NCBI RefSeq assembly: GCF_002159265.1
Contig: NZ_NFHG01000003.1
Span: forward strand, 166,102 to 230,101
Source: Flavonifractor sp. An82
GTDB taxonomy: Bacteria; Bacillota; Clostridia; Oscillospirales; Oscillospiraceae
Direction: 5' to 3'
DNA length: 64,000 bases
The position numbers and the translations under genes are program-made. Positions 31,202 to 41,831 of this stretch are shown here, one piece after another (the stretch's first letter is position 1; every line of letters begins with the position of its first letter). Under the pieces are notes generated by a model. The model saw only the letters and a program-made list of their open reading frames with translations, was not told where the DNA came from and did no database searches.

Positions 31202-34200
31202 ATGAGGAAAATACGAACACGCGCGTTCAGTATTTTGCTGACTTGCGCCATGCTCCTGAGCCTTCTGCCGGTAACAGCGCTGGCGACCAGCACTACCGAC
31301 TGCCCAAGTGATGAGACCTGCAGCCACGAGGCGGCCATCGGCAGCACTCACTATGACACCATAGGGGAGGCCATCGATGCGGCCAACAGGACCGGCGACT
31401 GTACAGTTAAGCTATTGAAAAATGCCACCCTGAAACGAGACTACACAAGGCAGAAAGCAATCTTGAAAGATATGATACTCGATCTGGGTGGGTATACCTT
31501 GACGTATGCTGGAGAGTATGGATTCGTTGTAAATTATAATGTTGAATTTAAAATTCAAAACGGCACATATAAAAACACAGCTGCTAAGGGTGCCGGCATT
31601 CAGGCATTTAAGGAAACTGAAAAGGGCCCCGGCTGTACTATCATTATTGCCGAAGACGCAACCGTTAATGCCGAAGACGGTATCGTGACTGTTGGCTATA
31701 CCGATCTCAAAGTTTACGGTACAATCATTTCAAAAAATATTGCTGTCTTTGGCATGGGCCCCAAGAACAACGTCACTCTGGATAGAGCTAAGATCCAAGC
31801 CGGTACCTATGGCGTTTACCAGCAGGGAAAGGACGGCGGATCGATTTATACGATCAAGAACAGCACAATTACTACACCCAGTGATACAGATTCCTGCGCT
31901 GTTTTCATTTCTAATAACAAGGCCAGCGCTGGGGCGCAAGACCAGGGCCGGCAGACCCTTATTGTAGAAAATAGTGTTATCTCCGGCCAGGATGGTATTG
32001 AGGTGCAATATACCGACGTGACCATCTCGGGAGATGGCACCCAGGTTACTGCGGCCGAAGATGGCCATGCCCTGGGTGTTACGTACAAAGCTGGTGAAGA
32101 AGCCGAGGGCACGGTTCATGTCACAGGCGGCACCTTTACCGGTACCGTCGGGGCTATGGAGGATAAAGGCGCCCTTAACATCACCATCACCGGCGGCAAG
32201 TTTACCGACGACGTAAACAGCTATGTTGCCCCCGGCATGATGTGGGATAGTAAGACTGGCCAGATTATGATCAACACTAAGACCGCTGTGGCGCAAATCG
32301 GTAATATGGGCTATGACACCCTGGAGGCGGCTATCTCCGATGCCAAGGCGGGTGATACCATCACACTGCTGCAGAGCATTATTCTGAGCAGCGCGGTTAC
32401 CCTGAATCAGAATGTTACCCTGACTGCTAATGAGGGCGTCACTGTAACTGCGAATTCTGCGGCCGCGTCCTTCGTCCTCTCCAACGGAGCTAAGCTGGAG
32501 GGCTTGACGATTGATCTGCCTGTCAAAGCCATGGATCATGTGATCCTGATGAAGTCCGGCAGCACGGTCAAGGATTGCACGGTCACCGGGCGGTATGTGC
32601 AGGGGGACAGCGAAACCAGCCGGGCCATCGTGGGCGAGGCGGGTGCCACCAACCTGAGCATTACCGGCAATACCTTTAAGAATCTGCGTCAGCCTGCCTA
32701 TATCAACAACTGTACCGGCACCATTTCCAATAACTATGTGGACAATACCCGGGGCTGGGTCATCTGCGGTGACTCCAATATGACCATCACCGGCAACACC
32801 TTCGGCGAAAACGCTGTGGATATTGCCATCGTGGTCAATACTCCCAACACTGCCAACAACTATGCCAAACAGACGGTTGAGCTGAGCAAAAACAATCATG
32901 GAGCCTATGTTCAGAACCAGCCCGCCATGGTTGAGGCCGAAGACGGATGCCTGATTGTTGGCAAGACCGAAGGATATACGCTGGGAACGGCCGTTGCCGC
33001 TGCCAAGGACGGCGACACTATCGTTTTGGCTGCCGGTACTTATGACGTAGCTACGCTCAATCTCAGCAATAAGAAGAACATTACCCTGATCGGTGCGGGC
33101 ATGGATGAAACCATCCTGAAAGGAACCGATAATTATCTGCTGAATCTGAATACAGGGGATTGCAGCAATATCAAGGTCAAAGATCTAACGCTGGACGGAA
33201 ATGGAGCCGCCTCCACTATTCTCAAGGTTGGGAGCAACGCGACCTGTTCCGGCCTGACGTTGGAAAACGTGAAATTTACCAATGCTACAAGCAATGCGCT
33301 GTATGTGGCCGCTGCAAGTCCGGATACCAAAGCTTCCGATATTGTTATCAGAGGCTGTGTGTTTGAAAATATTATTAATAATGATGAGGGCAATACAAGC
33401 AAAGCCAATGGCATTTATCTTCCCGGCGGTCAGAATGTGGTGGTAGACAACTGCCAGTTTAAGAATATCTCTGCAAATTATGAGGCCGTTGCTGTTAATT
33501 TTGCTCCCCGTACACCCGGCACTCCTTCTGAAAACTGGAGCATCACCAACTGTACTTTTGAAAATGTAAAGGGTGTAGAGGGTATTTCTGCCGCTGTTGC
33601 TGTTCATCCCATGAATAATGCTGCAATGAAGCACGTGACGATTACCGGCAATACCTTTACCGGCAATGCTCCGGTGGACATCAAGATCAAATCCGAGAGT
33701 GGAGCGGAGCAGTGGATCTCCGACCTGGTGATCGCCAATAACGGAAATGCTACCATAGATACCGGCGCAGACGAATCTTTGGTCTGCAAGATTACAATTA
33801 ACGCAGATGGTACCATCACCACCAGTGCTGTGGCAAAGGGTGAAACCTATACCCTTCCCAATCTAAACAAGCCTGGCTACCGCTTCAACGGCTGGCTCAG
33901 CAGCGTGGATAACAAGGTGTACACAGGTACCGTCACCATCTCTGCTGATACCACCTTCACCGCTCGGTGGAGCTATATTGACCAGGGCGGCGGCTCCTCT
34001 TCCTCCACCACCTACCAGGTCAGTGTGGACAAGGCCGAGGGCGGCAAGATCACCGTGTCCCCCACCCGTGCCGAGAAGGGTGAGACCGTCACCATCACCG
34101 TCAAGCCCGACGAGGGCTATGAGCTGGGCAAGCTGACCGTCACCGACAAGGACGGCGACAAGGTCACCCTGACCCAGAAGGACGACAACAAGTATACCTT

Positions 34201-34762
34201 CAAGATGCCCGCAGGCAAGGTGACCGTGAAGGCCACCTTCACCGAGATCGAGGTGGAGCCTGAGCAGCCCGAGCTGCCCTTCAGCGACGTGGCTGAGCAG
34301 GACTGGTTCTACGACGCTGTGGTGTACGTCTATGAGAACGAGCTCATGAACGGCACCTCCGCCACCACCTTCTCCCCCTCCGTCACCACCAGCCGTGCCA
34401 TGATGCTCACCATGCTGGCCCGCTATGACGGGGTGGACACCTCCACCGGTTCCACCTGGTACGAGGCGGGCGCCGCCTGGGCGGTAGCCGAGGGCGTGTC
34501 CGACGGCACCAACCTGGAGGCCGATCTGACCCGTGAGCAGCTGGTGACCATGCTGTGGCGTTACGCCGGCAGCCCCATGGTGGAGAAGGATCTGCCCGAC
34601 TATCCCGACCGGGATGAGGTCAGCGACTGGGCGGTCCGTGCCATGGTGTGGGCCGTGGACAACGGCATCATCACCGGCAACGGCGCCGGGGAGCTGAATC
34701 CTCAGGGCTCCGCCTCCCGCGCCGAGGTGGCCACCATCCTCATGCGGTTCATCCAGCTGTAA
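31202..34762 (+). CDS. Secreted beta-helix surface protein with C-terminal SLH domains
   Basis: 1186 residues. Signal peptide 1-29 ends PVTALAT. Residues about 45-880 hold right-handed parallel beta-helix repeats of the pectate-lyase/NosD type (ITGNTF, ITNCTFENV, VVDNCQFKNI). An InlB-like repeat (GYRFNGWLSS...FTARW) and a bacterial Ig-like repeat (GGKITVSPTRAEKGETVTI, ending FKMPAGKVTVKATF) follow. Three SLH domains (about 1020-1186: FSDVAEQDWFYDAV, WYEAGAAWAVAEG, WAVRAMVWAVDNG) bind cell-wall polymer. The ATG follows GGGAGG. The helix part is visibly richer in A and T than the SLH part and all neighbours, a sign of mosaic origin. Likely an adhesin or glycan-binding surface protein. Confidence 0.85.
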   Translation: MRKIRTRAFSILLTCAMLLSLLPVTALATSTTDCPSDETCSHEAAIGSTHYDTIGEAIDAANRTGDCTVKLLKNATLKRDYTRQKAILKDMILDLGGYTLTYAGEYGFVVNYNVEFKIQNGTYKNTAAKGAGIQAFKETEKGPGCTIIIAEDATVNAEDGIVTVGYTDLKVYGTIISKNIAVFGMGPKNNVTLDRAKIQAGTYGVYQQGKDGGSIYTIKNSTITTPSDTDSCAVFISNNKASAGAQDQGRQTLIVENSVISGQDGIEVQYTDVTISGDGTQVTAAEDGHALGVTYKAGEEAEGTVHVTGGTFTGTVGAMEDKGALNITITGGKFTDDVNSYVAPGMMWDSKTGQIMINTKTAVAQIGNMGYDTLEAAISDAKAGDTITLLQSIILSSAVTLNQNVTLTANEGVTVTANSAAASFVLSNGAKLEGLTIDLPVKAMDHVILMKSGSTVKDCTVTGRYVQGDSETSRAIVGEAGATNLSITGNTFKNLRQPAYINNCTGTISNNYVDNTRGWVICGDSNMTITGNTFGENAVDIAIVVNTPNTANNYAKQTVELSKNNHGAYVQNQPAMVEAEDGCLIVGKTEGYTLGTAVAAAKDGDTIVLAAGTYDVATLNLSNKKNITLIGAGMDETILKGTDNYLLNLNTGDCSNIKVKDLTLDGNGAASTILKVGSNATCSGLTLENVKFTNATSNALYVAAASPDTKASDIVIRGCVFENIINNDEGNTSKANGIYLPGGQNVVVDNCQFKNISANYEAVAVNFAPRTPGTPSENWSITNCTFENVKGVEGISAAVAVHPMNNAAMKHVTITGNTFTGNAPVDIKIKSESGAEQWISDLVIANNGNATIDTGADESLVCKITINADGTITTSAVAKGETYTLPNLNKPGYRFNGWLSSVDNKVYTGTVTISADTTFTARWSYIDQGGGSSSSTTYQVSVDKAEGGKITVSPTRAEKGETVTITVKPDEGYELGKLTVTDKDGDKVTLTQKDDNKYTFKMPAGKVTVKATFTEIEVEPEQPELPFSDVAEQDWFYDAVVYVYENELMNGTSATTFSPSVTTSRAMMLTMLARYDGVDTSTGSTWYEAGAAWAVAEGVSDGTNLEADLTREQLVTMLWRYAGSPMVEKDLPDYPDRDEVSDWAVRAMVWAVDNGIITGNGAGELNPQGSASRAEVATILMRFIQL

Positions 34763-34798
34763 ATCCCATGGTTCCAAAGGCCTGACGCGGGCCTGTCA

Positions 34799-34832
34799 TT
34801 GCCGCGCCGGTGTTTTCACCGGCGCGGCAATT
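34799..34832 (+). terminator. Terminator after the SLH protein
   Basis: TTGCCGCGCCGGTG/CACCGGCGCGGCAA around TTTT, followed by TTTCGTT. Confidence 0.9.
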
Positions 34833-34866
34833 TCGTTCCCACCGGCAGGTGTGCCGCTGCGTTTTC

Positions 34867-34896
34867 TTGACACTTCCGGCGGAGATGGGGTAATAT
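34867..34896 (+). promoter_or_regulatory. Promoter of the parE/parC operon
   Basis: TTGACA, 18 bases, TAATAT, about 70 bases before the parE-like start. Confidence 0.6.
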
Positions 34897-34964
34897 AATA
34901 CCGTATGCGCACATTTGGCGCCGGCCCGAAAGGGTCGGCAGTTTTATGATATGAGGAGAGGCCC

Positions 34965-36956
34965 ATGGCAAGAAGTTCTTCCCCCAAAAGTTACGGCAAC
35001 GACTCCATTTCCTCCCTGAAGGGGGCGGACCGGGTCCGCAAGCGCCCGGCGGTCATCTTCGGCTCCGACGGGCTGGAGGGCTGCGAGCACGCGGTGTTTG
35101 AGATCCTGTCCAACGCCATTGACGAGGCCCGGGAGGGCCACGGCAATCTCATCACCCTCACCCGGTATGAGGACAAGTCCATTGAGGTGGAGGACTTCGG
35201 CCGGGGCTGCCCGGTGGACTGGAACGAGAAGGAGCAGAAGTACAACTGGGAGCTGGTGTTCTGTGAGCTGTACGCCGGCGGCAAGTACAACAACAACTCC
35301 GGCGACAACTACGAGTATTCCCTGGGCCTCAACGGCCTGGGCTCCTGCGCCACCCAGTATGCCAGCGCCTATTTTGACGCGGTGATCCACCGGGACGGAT
35401 ACGAGTACACCCTCCACTTTGAGAAGGGCGAGAACGTGGGTGGCCTGAAAAAGGAGCCCTACAGCGGCAAAAAGACGGGCTCCAAGTTCCGCTGGCTGCC
35501 CGACCTGGACGTGTTCACCGACATCGACATTCCGGTGGAATACTACCTGGACGTGCTCAAACGGCAGGCGGTGGTCAACGCCGGCATCACCTTCCGGTTC
35601 CGCAACCAGGTGGGGGGCAGGTTCGAGACCACCGACTTCAAGTATGAAAACGGCATCGAGGACTATGTGAAGGAGCTGGCGGGGGACAACCCCCTGACCC
35701 AGCCGGTGTTCTGGCAGACCGAGCGGCGGGGTCGGGACCGGGCGGACAAGGACGAGTACAAGGTGAAGCTGTCGGTCTCCTTCTGCTTCTCCAACACGGT
35801 GCAGGTCATCGAGCACTACCACAACTCCTCCTGGCTGGAGCACGGCGGCTCCCCGGAGAAGGCGGTGAAGTCGGCCTTTGTCAACGGCATTGACGCCTAT
35901 CTCAAGGCCCAGGGCAAGTACCAGAAGAACGAGAGCAAGCTGACCTGGGCCGACGTGGAGGACTGTCTGGTGCTGGTGAGCAACAACTTCTCCACCCAGA
36001 CCTCCTACGAGAACCAGACCAAGAAGGCCATCACCAACAAGTTCGTCCAGGAGGCCATGACCGAGTTCCTCCGCTCCCAGCTGGAGGTCTATTTCATCGA
36101 AAACCCCTTTGACGCAGCCAAGATCGCCGAGCAGGTGCTTATCAACAAGCGCTCCCGTGAGAACGCCGAGCGCACCCGGCTGAATATCAAAAAGAAGCTG
36201 TCGGGCAATGTGGATATCTCCAACCGGGTGCAGAAGTTTGTGGACTGCCGCACCAAGGACACCACCCGCCGGGAGCTCTATATCGTGGAGGGCGATTCCG
36301 CTCTGGGCAGCGTCAAGCTGAGCCGGGACGCCGAGTTCCAGGGCATCATGCCCGTCCGGGGCAAGATTTTGAACTGCCTGAAGGCCGACTACGCCAAGAT
36401 CTTCAAAAGCGAGATCATCACCGACCTTTTGAAGGTGCTGGGCTGCGGCGTGGAGGTCCACGACAAGCACGCCAAGGACCTGGCCGCCTTTGACCTCATG
36501 AACCTGCGGTGGAACAAGATCGTCATCTGTACCGATGCCGACGTGGACGGCTTCCAGATCCGCACCCTGATCTTGACCATGCTCTACCGCCTGACCCCCA
36601 CCCTGATCCAGCGGGGCTATGTGTATATCGCGGAATCCCCCCTGTATGAGATCAACTACAAGGAAAAGACCTGGTTCGCCTACTCCGACGCCGAGAAGAA
36701 CGAGATCGTAAACGGGGAGCTCTCGGGCAAGAAGTGCTCCATCAACCGCTCCAAGGGCCTGGGCGAGAACGAGCCCGACATGATGTGGCTCACCACCATG
36801 AACCCCGCCACACGGCGGCTCATCAAGGTCATGCCCGAGGACGTGGAGCGTACCGCCCAGGTCTTCGACCTGCTGCTGGGGGACAACCTCCAGGGCCGCA
36901 AGGACCACATCGCCGAGAACGGGTATAAATATCTGGAGCTGGCGGATATTTCGTAA
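34965..36956 (+). CDS. parE: Type IIA topoisomerase ATPase/TOPRIM subunit (ParE-like, divergent)
   Basis: 663 residues. The GHKL ATPase has RKRPAVIFGS, EILSNAIDEA and the ATP lid GLNGLGS; the transducer and TOPRIM domains follow with YIVEGDSALGS, PVRGKILN and TDADVDGF. TOPRIM usually reads EGDSAGGS and DADVDGAHI, so two normally fixed neighbours are changed. With the gene after it, it makes a second type II topoisomerase for decatenation. ATG follows GAGGAG. No separate gyrA/gyrB is in the window. Confidence 0.85.
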   Translation: MARSSSPKSYGNDSISSLKGADRVRKRPAVIFGSDGLEGCEHAVFEILSNAIDEAREGHGNLITLTRYEDKSIEVEDFGRGCPVDWNEKEQKYNWELVFCELYAGGKYNNNSGDNYEYSLGLNGLGSCATQYASAYFDAVIHRDGYEYTLHFEKGENVGGLKKEPYSGKKTGSKFRWLPDLDVFTDIDIPVEYYLDVLKRQAVVNAGITFRFRNQVGGRFETTDFKYENGIEDYVKELAGDNPLTQPVFWQTERRGRDRADKDEYKVKLSVSFCFSNTVQVIEHYHNSSWLEHGGSPEKAVKSAFVNGIDAYLKAQGKYQKNESKLTWADVEDCLVLVSNNFSTQTSYENQTKKAITNKFVQEAMTEFLRSQLEVYFIENPFDAAKIAEQVLINKRSRENAERTRLNIKKKLSGNVDISNRVQKFVDCRTKDTTRRELYIVEGDSALGSVKLSRDAEFQGIMPVRGKILNCLKADYAKIFKSEIITDLLKVLGCGVEVHDKHAKDLAAFDLMNLRWNKIVICTDADVDGFQIRTLILTMLYRLTPTLIQRGYVYIAESPLYEINYKEKTWFAYSDAEKNEIVNGELSGKKCSINRSKGLGENEPDMMWLTTMNPATRRLIKVMPEDVERTAQVFDLLLGDNLQGRKDHIAENGYKYLELADIS

Positions 36957-36970
36957 AAGGATGAAACTGA

Positions 36971-39214
36971 ATGGCTAAGAAAAGGACCCCCGAGGAGGGG
37001 GCGAAGAAGGTCAATAACCCCAACGTCATGGGCCTGCGGCCCGAGGTGCTGGAGCAGCCCATCACCGAGACCCTGGAGCTCAACTACATGCCCTACGCCA
37101 TGAGCGTCATCGTCTCCCGGGCCATCCCCGAGATCGACGGCTTCAAGCCCTCCCACCGCAAGCTGCTGTACACCATGTACCAGATGCATCTGCTGGGTGG
37201 CAACCGCACCAAGAGCGCCAACGTGGTGGGCCAGACCATGAAATTGAATCCCCATGGCGACGCCGCCATCTACGACACCATGGTGCGCCTCTCCCGGGGC
37301 TACGGCGCCCTGCTCCACCCCCTGGTGGACTCCAAGGGCAACTTCGGCAAGGTGTACTCCCGGGATATGGCCTGGGCGGCCAGCCGTTACACCGAGGTGC
37401 GGCTGGACCCCATCTGCGCCGAGCTCTTCCGGGACATCGACCAGGACACGGTGGACTTTGTGGACAACTACGACGGCTCCATGAAAGAGCCCACCCTGCT
37501 GCCCACCACCTTCCCCAACGTGCTGGTGAGCGCCAACCAGGGCATCGCCGTGGGTATGGCCTCCAACCTGTGCGGCTTCAACCTGGCGGAGGTGTGCGAC
37601 GCCGCGGCCGCTTTCCTGAAAAACCCCAAGGTCAACCTGATGGAGTACCTGAAGGCCCCCGACTTCCCCACCGGCGGCGAGCTGTTGTACGACGAAGCCG
37701 CTCTGCGGCAGATCTACGACACCGGCCGGGGCTCCTTCCAGGTGCGGGCCCGGTGGCGCTACCTCAAGAGCGAGAACCTCATCGAGGTGTACGAGATCCC
37801 CTACACCACCACGGTGGAGGCCATTATGGACAAGGTGGCCGAGCTCATCAAGGCGGGCAAGATCAAAGAAATTGCCGACATGCGGGATGAGACCGACCTG
37901 AACGGCCTGAAGATTACCATCGACCTGAAGCGGGGCACCGACCCGGACAAGCTGATGGCCAAGCTCTTCAAGTCCACCACCCTGCAGGACGCCTGCTCCT
38001 GCAACTTCAACATCCTCATCGCCGGTATGCCCCGGGTCATGGGGGTGGGCGAGATCCTGGAGGAGTGGACCGCCTGGCGGATGGACGGCGTGCGCCGCCG
38101 GACCTACCACGTGATGAAGAAAAAGCAGGAGAAGCTCCACCTGCTCAAGGGCCTGAAAAAGATCCTGCTGGACATCGACCGGGCCATCAAGATCATCCGG
38201 GAGACCGAGGAGGACGCCGAGGTGGTGCCCAACCTGATGATCGGCTTCGGCATCGACAACATCCAGGCGGAATATGTGGCCGACATCAAGCTGCGCAACA
38301 TCAACAAGGAGTATATCCTCAAGCGGATTGAGGAGGTGGCCGGCCTGGAGGAGGAGATCGCCGACCTCCAGGACATCGTCAACAACCCCGGCCGCATCAA
38401 GAAGATCATTTCCCAGGAACTGGCGGCTGTGAAAAAGAAGTATGCCGCACCCCGGCGCACCGAGATCGTCTACGACTATCAGGCTGCCGGCGGGGTGGAG
38501 GAGGAGGACGAGACCCCCGACTACCCGGTCCACGTCTTCTGCTCCAAAGAGGGCTACTTCAAGAAGATCACCCACCAGTCCCTGCGCATGAGCAGCGAGC
38601 AGAAGTACAAGGAGGGGGACGGTCCCTACCTGTACTGGGAGGGGAACAACCGGAACATGCTGCTGGTGTTCACCGACAAGCAGCAGTGCTACAAGGCCCC
38701 CCTCAGCGAGTTCGACGACGCCAAGGCCAGCGTGCTGGGCGACTTTTTGCCCACCAAGCTGGGCATGGACCCGGAGGAGAGCTTTGTGTGGGCCTGCCTC
38801 ACCAGCGACTACTCCGGCCACATCCTCTTCTTCTTTGAAAACGGCAAGGTGGCCCGGGTGGAGGTGGCCGCCTACCAGACCCAGACCAAGCGGCGGAAGC
38901 TCACCGGCGCCTACTCCGATAAGTCCCCCCTGGCCGCCGCCCTCCACATCAAGGAGGATCTGGAGGTGGCTGTAACCTCCACCGAGGGCCGCTGCCTGGT
39001 GTTCCACACCGCCGCCCTCACCCCCAAGACCACCCGGTCCACCCAGGGTGTCAACGTCATGACCCTCAAGCCCAAGTGGAAGGTGGAAAAGGCCCAGCCC
39101 CTGAGCGAGACCACTATCGTCAACGCCGCCCGGTACCGGGCACGGTCCCTGCCGGTGGCGGGTGCCCTGCTGAAGGAGGAGGACCGGGGCGAGGAACAGA
39201 TCAGCCTGCTGTGA
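36971..39214 (+). CDS. parC: Type IIA topoisomerase DNA-cleavage subunit (ParC-like)
   Basis: 747 residues. It has the winged-helix and tower domains with catalytic Tyr140 in ASRYTEVRL, after Arg. The quinolone region reads HGDAAIYD: Ala98 stands where sensitive enzymes have Ser/Thr, while the acidic residue four on is kept. The C-terminal part has beta-pinwheel-like pieces but no GyrA box (QRRGGKG), which favours topoisomerase IV over gyrase. It starts 14 bases after parE; together they should decatenate or relax DNA. Confidence 0.87.
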   Translation: MAKKRTPEEGAKKVNNPNVMGLRPEVLEQPITETLELNYMPYAMSVIVSRAIPEIDGFKPSHRKLLYTMYQMHLLGGNRTKSANVVGQTMKLNPHGDAAIYDTMVRLSRGYGALLHPLVDSKGNFGKVYSRDMAWAASRYTEVRLDPICAELFRDIDQDTVDFVDNYDGSMKEPTLLPTTFPNVLVSANQGIAVGMASNLCGFNLAEVCDAAAAFLKNPKVNLMEYLKAPDFPTGGELLYDEAALRQIYDTGRGSFQVRARWRYLKSENLIEVYEIPYTTTVEAIMDKVAELIKAGKIKEIADMRDETDLNGLKITIDLKRGTDPDKLMAKLFKSTTLQDACSCNFNILIAGMPRVMGVGEILEEWTAWRMDGVRRRTYHVMKKKQEKLHLLKGLKKILLDIDRAIKIIRETEEDAEVVPNLMIGFGIDNIQAEYVADIKLRNINKEYILKRIEEVAGLEEEIADLQDIVNNPGRIKKIISQELAAVKKKYAAPRRTEIVYDYQAAGGVEEEDETPDYPVHVFCSKEGYFKKITHQSLRMSSEQKYKEGDGPYLYWEGNNRNMLLVFTDKQQCYKAPLSEFDDAKASVLGDFLPTKLGMDPEESFVWACLTSDYSGHILFFFENGKVARVEVAAYQTQTKRRKLTGAYSDKSPLAAALHIKEDLEVAVTSTEGRCLVFHTAALTPKTTRSTQGVNVMTLKPKWKVEKAQPLSETTIVNAARYRARSLPVAGALLKEEDRGEEQISLL

Positions 39215-39241
39215 TCCAGCCAGAGAAATGAGGTATCACCG

Positions 39242-40108
39242 TTGAAACACACTGTGCGCCATTATGTAAAAAGTTATGCCGTCATCACACTGGGCTCCAT
39301 CCTGTACGCCCTGGCCTATAATATCTTTTACGCCCCCAACCTGGTGGCCATGGGCGGCCTTACCGGCCTGGGCCAGGTGCTCAACGCCATTATTCCCGTC
39401 CTGCCGGTGGGCACCACCGTCTTTGTGATGAACGTCCCCCTGTTTTTCCTGGGCTGGAAGTATATCGGCGGCCATCTGCTGGTGTCCTCCCTGTACGCCA
39501 TGACCTTCAGCTCCTTTGCCATCGATGTGATGGATATGATCTACCGGTTCCCCCCCATGGACACCATGCTGGCCGCCATCTTCGGCGGAGCCCTGCTGGG
39601 CCTGGGCATCGGCCTGGTGTTCTCCAAGGGGGCCACCACCGGCGGCACCGACCTGATCGCCCGGCTGCTCAAGCTGAAATTTGCCTGGCTGCCCATGGGC
39701 ACCCTGGTGCTCATCCCCGACTTTATCGTCATCGCCCTGGCGGCCATGGCCTTCGGCAAGGTGGAGACCGCCCTGTACGGCATTGTCTCCCTCTTTATCA
39801 CCACCAAGGTGATGGACATGGTGCTCTATGGCCTGGACAGCTCCAAGGTGGCTTATATCATCAGCGACTCCTGCAAGGAGATCACCGACGCGGTGATGGC
39901 CATGGACCGGGGCGCCACCATCCTCCACGGGGAGGGGGCCTACTCCGGCGACGAGAAGAAGGTGCTGATGGTGGCCTTCAAGCAGAAGGAGATCGTGCCC
40001 CTGAAGGAGAAGGTCAACGAGATCGATCCCCACGCCTTCCTCATCGTGTGCGACGCCCACGACGTACTGGGCGAGGGCTTCCGCACCTACAGCAAGGACG
40101 AGATCTGA
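39242..40108 (+). CDS. YitT family membrane protein (DUF2179 tail)
   Basis: 288 residues: five or six N-terminal membrane helices (YNIFYAPNLVAMGGLTGLGQ and GLVFSKGATTGGTD are family blocks) and a cytosolic C-terminal DUF2179 domain from about 200 (DSCKEITDAVMAMDRGATI). Function of the family is unknown. The start is TTG at 39242, 27 bases after parC, with GAGG about ten bases before it; no ATG suits. It probably shares the parEC transcript. Confidence 0.87.
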   Translation: MKHTVRHYVKSYAVITLGSILYALAYNIFYAPNLVAMGGLTGLGQVLNAIIPVLPVGTTVFVMNVPLFFLGWKYIGGHLLVSSLYAMTFSSFAIDVMDMIYRFPPMDTMLAAIFGGALLGLGIGLVFSKGATTGGTDLIARLLKLKFAWLPMGTLVLIPDFIVIALAAMAFGKVETALYGIVSLFITTKVMDMVLYGLDSSKVAYIISDSCKEITDAVMAMDRGATILHGEGAYSGDEKKVLMVAFKQKEIVPLKEKVNEIDPHAFLIVCDAHDVLGEGFRTYSKDEI

Positions 40109-40137
40109 TCCCGTCCAAAGAGAAAGGAAGGGTTTTT

Positions 40138-40728
40138 ATGACGGATTTTACCAAGGTAAAGGCCAATCTGGAGCAACGGGGCTATGCCGTCACCTGTTTT
40201 GCCACCGCGGCGGAGGCCGTGGACTATCTGGACGGCAAGCTGGACGGCAGGACCATCGGTGTGGGCGGCTCGGTGAGCGTCCGGGAGACCGGGCTCTTTG
40301 ACCGGCTCAAGACCCACAACACCATCCACGCCCACTGGGAGGGGGGCAGCAAGGAGGCTGCCGCCACGGCCCAGGTCTACCTGTCCTCGGTGAACGGCCT
40401 GGCGGAGACCGGCGAGATCGTCAACATCGACGGGGTGGGCAACCGCATCGCCTCCACCGTCTTCGGCCATGAGGAGGTCTACTTCCTGGTGGGCCGCAAC
40501 AAGCTCTCTCCCGACTATGACGGGGCGGTGTGGCGGGCCCGCAACGTGGCCTCCCCCAAAAACGCCATCCGGCTCCAGCGGAAAACCCCCTGCGCCGTCA
40601 AGGGGGACAAATGCTATGATTGCAAAAGTCCGGACCGGCTGTGCCGGGGCATGATGGTACTGTGGGAGGCCTCCAGCGGCATCGGCCGCACCGAAGTGGT
40701 GCTGGTGGACGAGGACCTGGGCTTTTAA
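40138..40728 (+). CDS. LUD-domain protein (LutC/YkgG-like)
   Basis: 196 residues. GGSVSVRETGLFDRLK and the GNRIASTVFGHEEVYFLVGRNK segment mark the LUD fold (lactate-utilisation domain), and a Cys pair (KCYDCKSPDRLC) lies near the C-terminus. Members help oxidise lactate or bind small substrates, normally with Fe-S partners LutA and LutB; none is adjacent, so the role is open. ATG at 40138 follows GAAAGGAAG. Confidence 0.83.
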   Translation: MTDFTKVKANLEQRGYAVTCFATAAEAVDYLDGKLDGRTIGVGGSVSVRETGLFDRLKTHNTIHAHWEGGSKEAAATAQVYLSSVNGLAETGEIVNIDGVGNRIASTVFGHEEVYFLVGRNKLSPDYDGAVWRARNVASPKNAIRLQRKTPCAVKGDKCYDCKSPDRLCRGMMVLWEASSGIGRTEVVLVDEDLGF

Positions 40729-40747
40729 GAGAAAGGAGGGGCAGCCT

Positions 40748-41800
40748 GTGAACAAGCGGATACCGGCCCTGGCGCTGTGCCTGAGCCTGCTGTTGTCGGG
40801 CTGCGTCTCCCTCAACGGCTCGACCTACACCGTGGTGGAGCCCCATGTGGAGCAGCCGGTGCTGGGGGAGGACTCCTCCACCGTCAAGGCCAGCACCTAC
40901 TCCGAGCTGGTCAACGGCGTGCTTTTCTTCGTCACTCAGGGCATGGAGACAGGGATCATCCAGCTCACCGACTACAACGGCGATGTGGAGGAGGACCTGA
41001 ACCGGGCCTGCCTGGAGGTGGCCAAAGATGACCCCCTGGGGGCCTACGCGGTGGACTTCATCAAAAACGACTACACCACCATCCTCACCACCTATGAGGC
41101 CACCATCACCATCTCCTACAAGCGCACCCTGGACCAAATCAGCTCCCTGGTGAACATCACCGGCACCAGCGCCATCCGGGAGGAGACGGTCCAGGCCCTG
41201 TCCTCCTTCAAGACCGAGCTGGCCCTGCGGGTGGGCTACTTCACCGGCGACGCCGACACGGTGAAGGAGCAGGTACGCCAGGCCTATTACGATACCCCGG
41301 CCGCCGCTCTGGGTATGCCGGAGTGTACCGTCACCCTCTACCCGGAAACGGGTACCCAGCGCATTGTGGAGATTTTGCTGGACTACCCCCAGGAGTCCAC
41401 TGCCCTCAAGCGGCAGAGCCAGGAGCTCATGGAGCAGGCGGAGACCATCCTCTCCCCCATCCGCTATCAGATCGAGACCCGCCGGCTGGACCTGCTGATG
41501 GAGGCCCTGCCCGGCGCGGTAAAGGTGAGCGCCCAGGGCGGTTCCACCGCCTGGGACGCCCTGGTGGGCAAGGGGGCCAACCACGAGGGCCTGGCCCTGG
41601 CCTTCCAGCTGCTGTGCGACGGCCTGGGACTAGAGAGCGACATCGTGGAGGGCACCTTCCAGGGGGAGCCCCGGTTTTTCAACCGGGTGGTGCGCAACGG
41701 GGCCGCCGTATGGGTGGACCTGAGCCGCAGCACCGGCCAGACCTATACCGCCGCCCAGATGGCTGAGATGGGCTATCAGTGGGAGGGCCAGGAGGCCTGA
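40748..41800 (+). CDS. Lipoprotein with transglutaminase-like C-terminal half
   Basis: 350 residues. The signal peptide ends in the lipobox LSGC (Cys19). A mixed alpha/beta region to about 250 precedes a transglutaminase-like piece: AWDALVGKGANHEGLALAFQLLC resembles the active-site helix of that fold, but Asn-His-Glu replaces the usual Gly-x-Cys, so catalysis is doubtful. GTG start at 40748 after AAAGGAGGGG. The extracytoplasmic location follows from the lipobox. It ends the plus-strand array that starts at parE. Confidence 0.7.
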   Translation: MNKRIPALALCLSLLLSGCVSLNGSTYTVVEPHVEQPVLGEDSSTVKASTYSELVNGVLFFVTQGMETGIIQLTDYNGDVEEDLNRACLEVAKDDPLGAYAVDFIKNDYTTILTTYEATITISYKRTLDQISSLVNITGTSAIREETVQALSSFKTELALRVGYFTGDADTVKEQVRQAYYDTPAAALGMPECTVTLYPETGTQRIVEILLDYPQESTALKRQSQELMEQAETILSPIRYQIETRRLDLLMEALPGAVKVSAQGGSTAWDALVGKGANHEGLALAFQLLCDGLGLESDIVEGTFQGEPRFFNRVVRNGAAVWVDLSRSTGQTYTAAQMAEMGYQWEGQEA

Positions 41801-41831
41801 ACAGAAAAAATAAAAAAATCGAAAATTTCCC

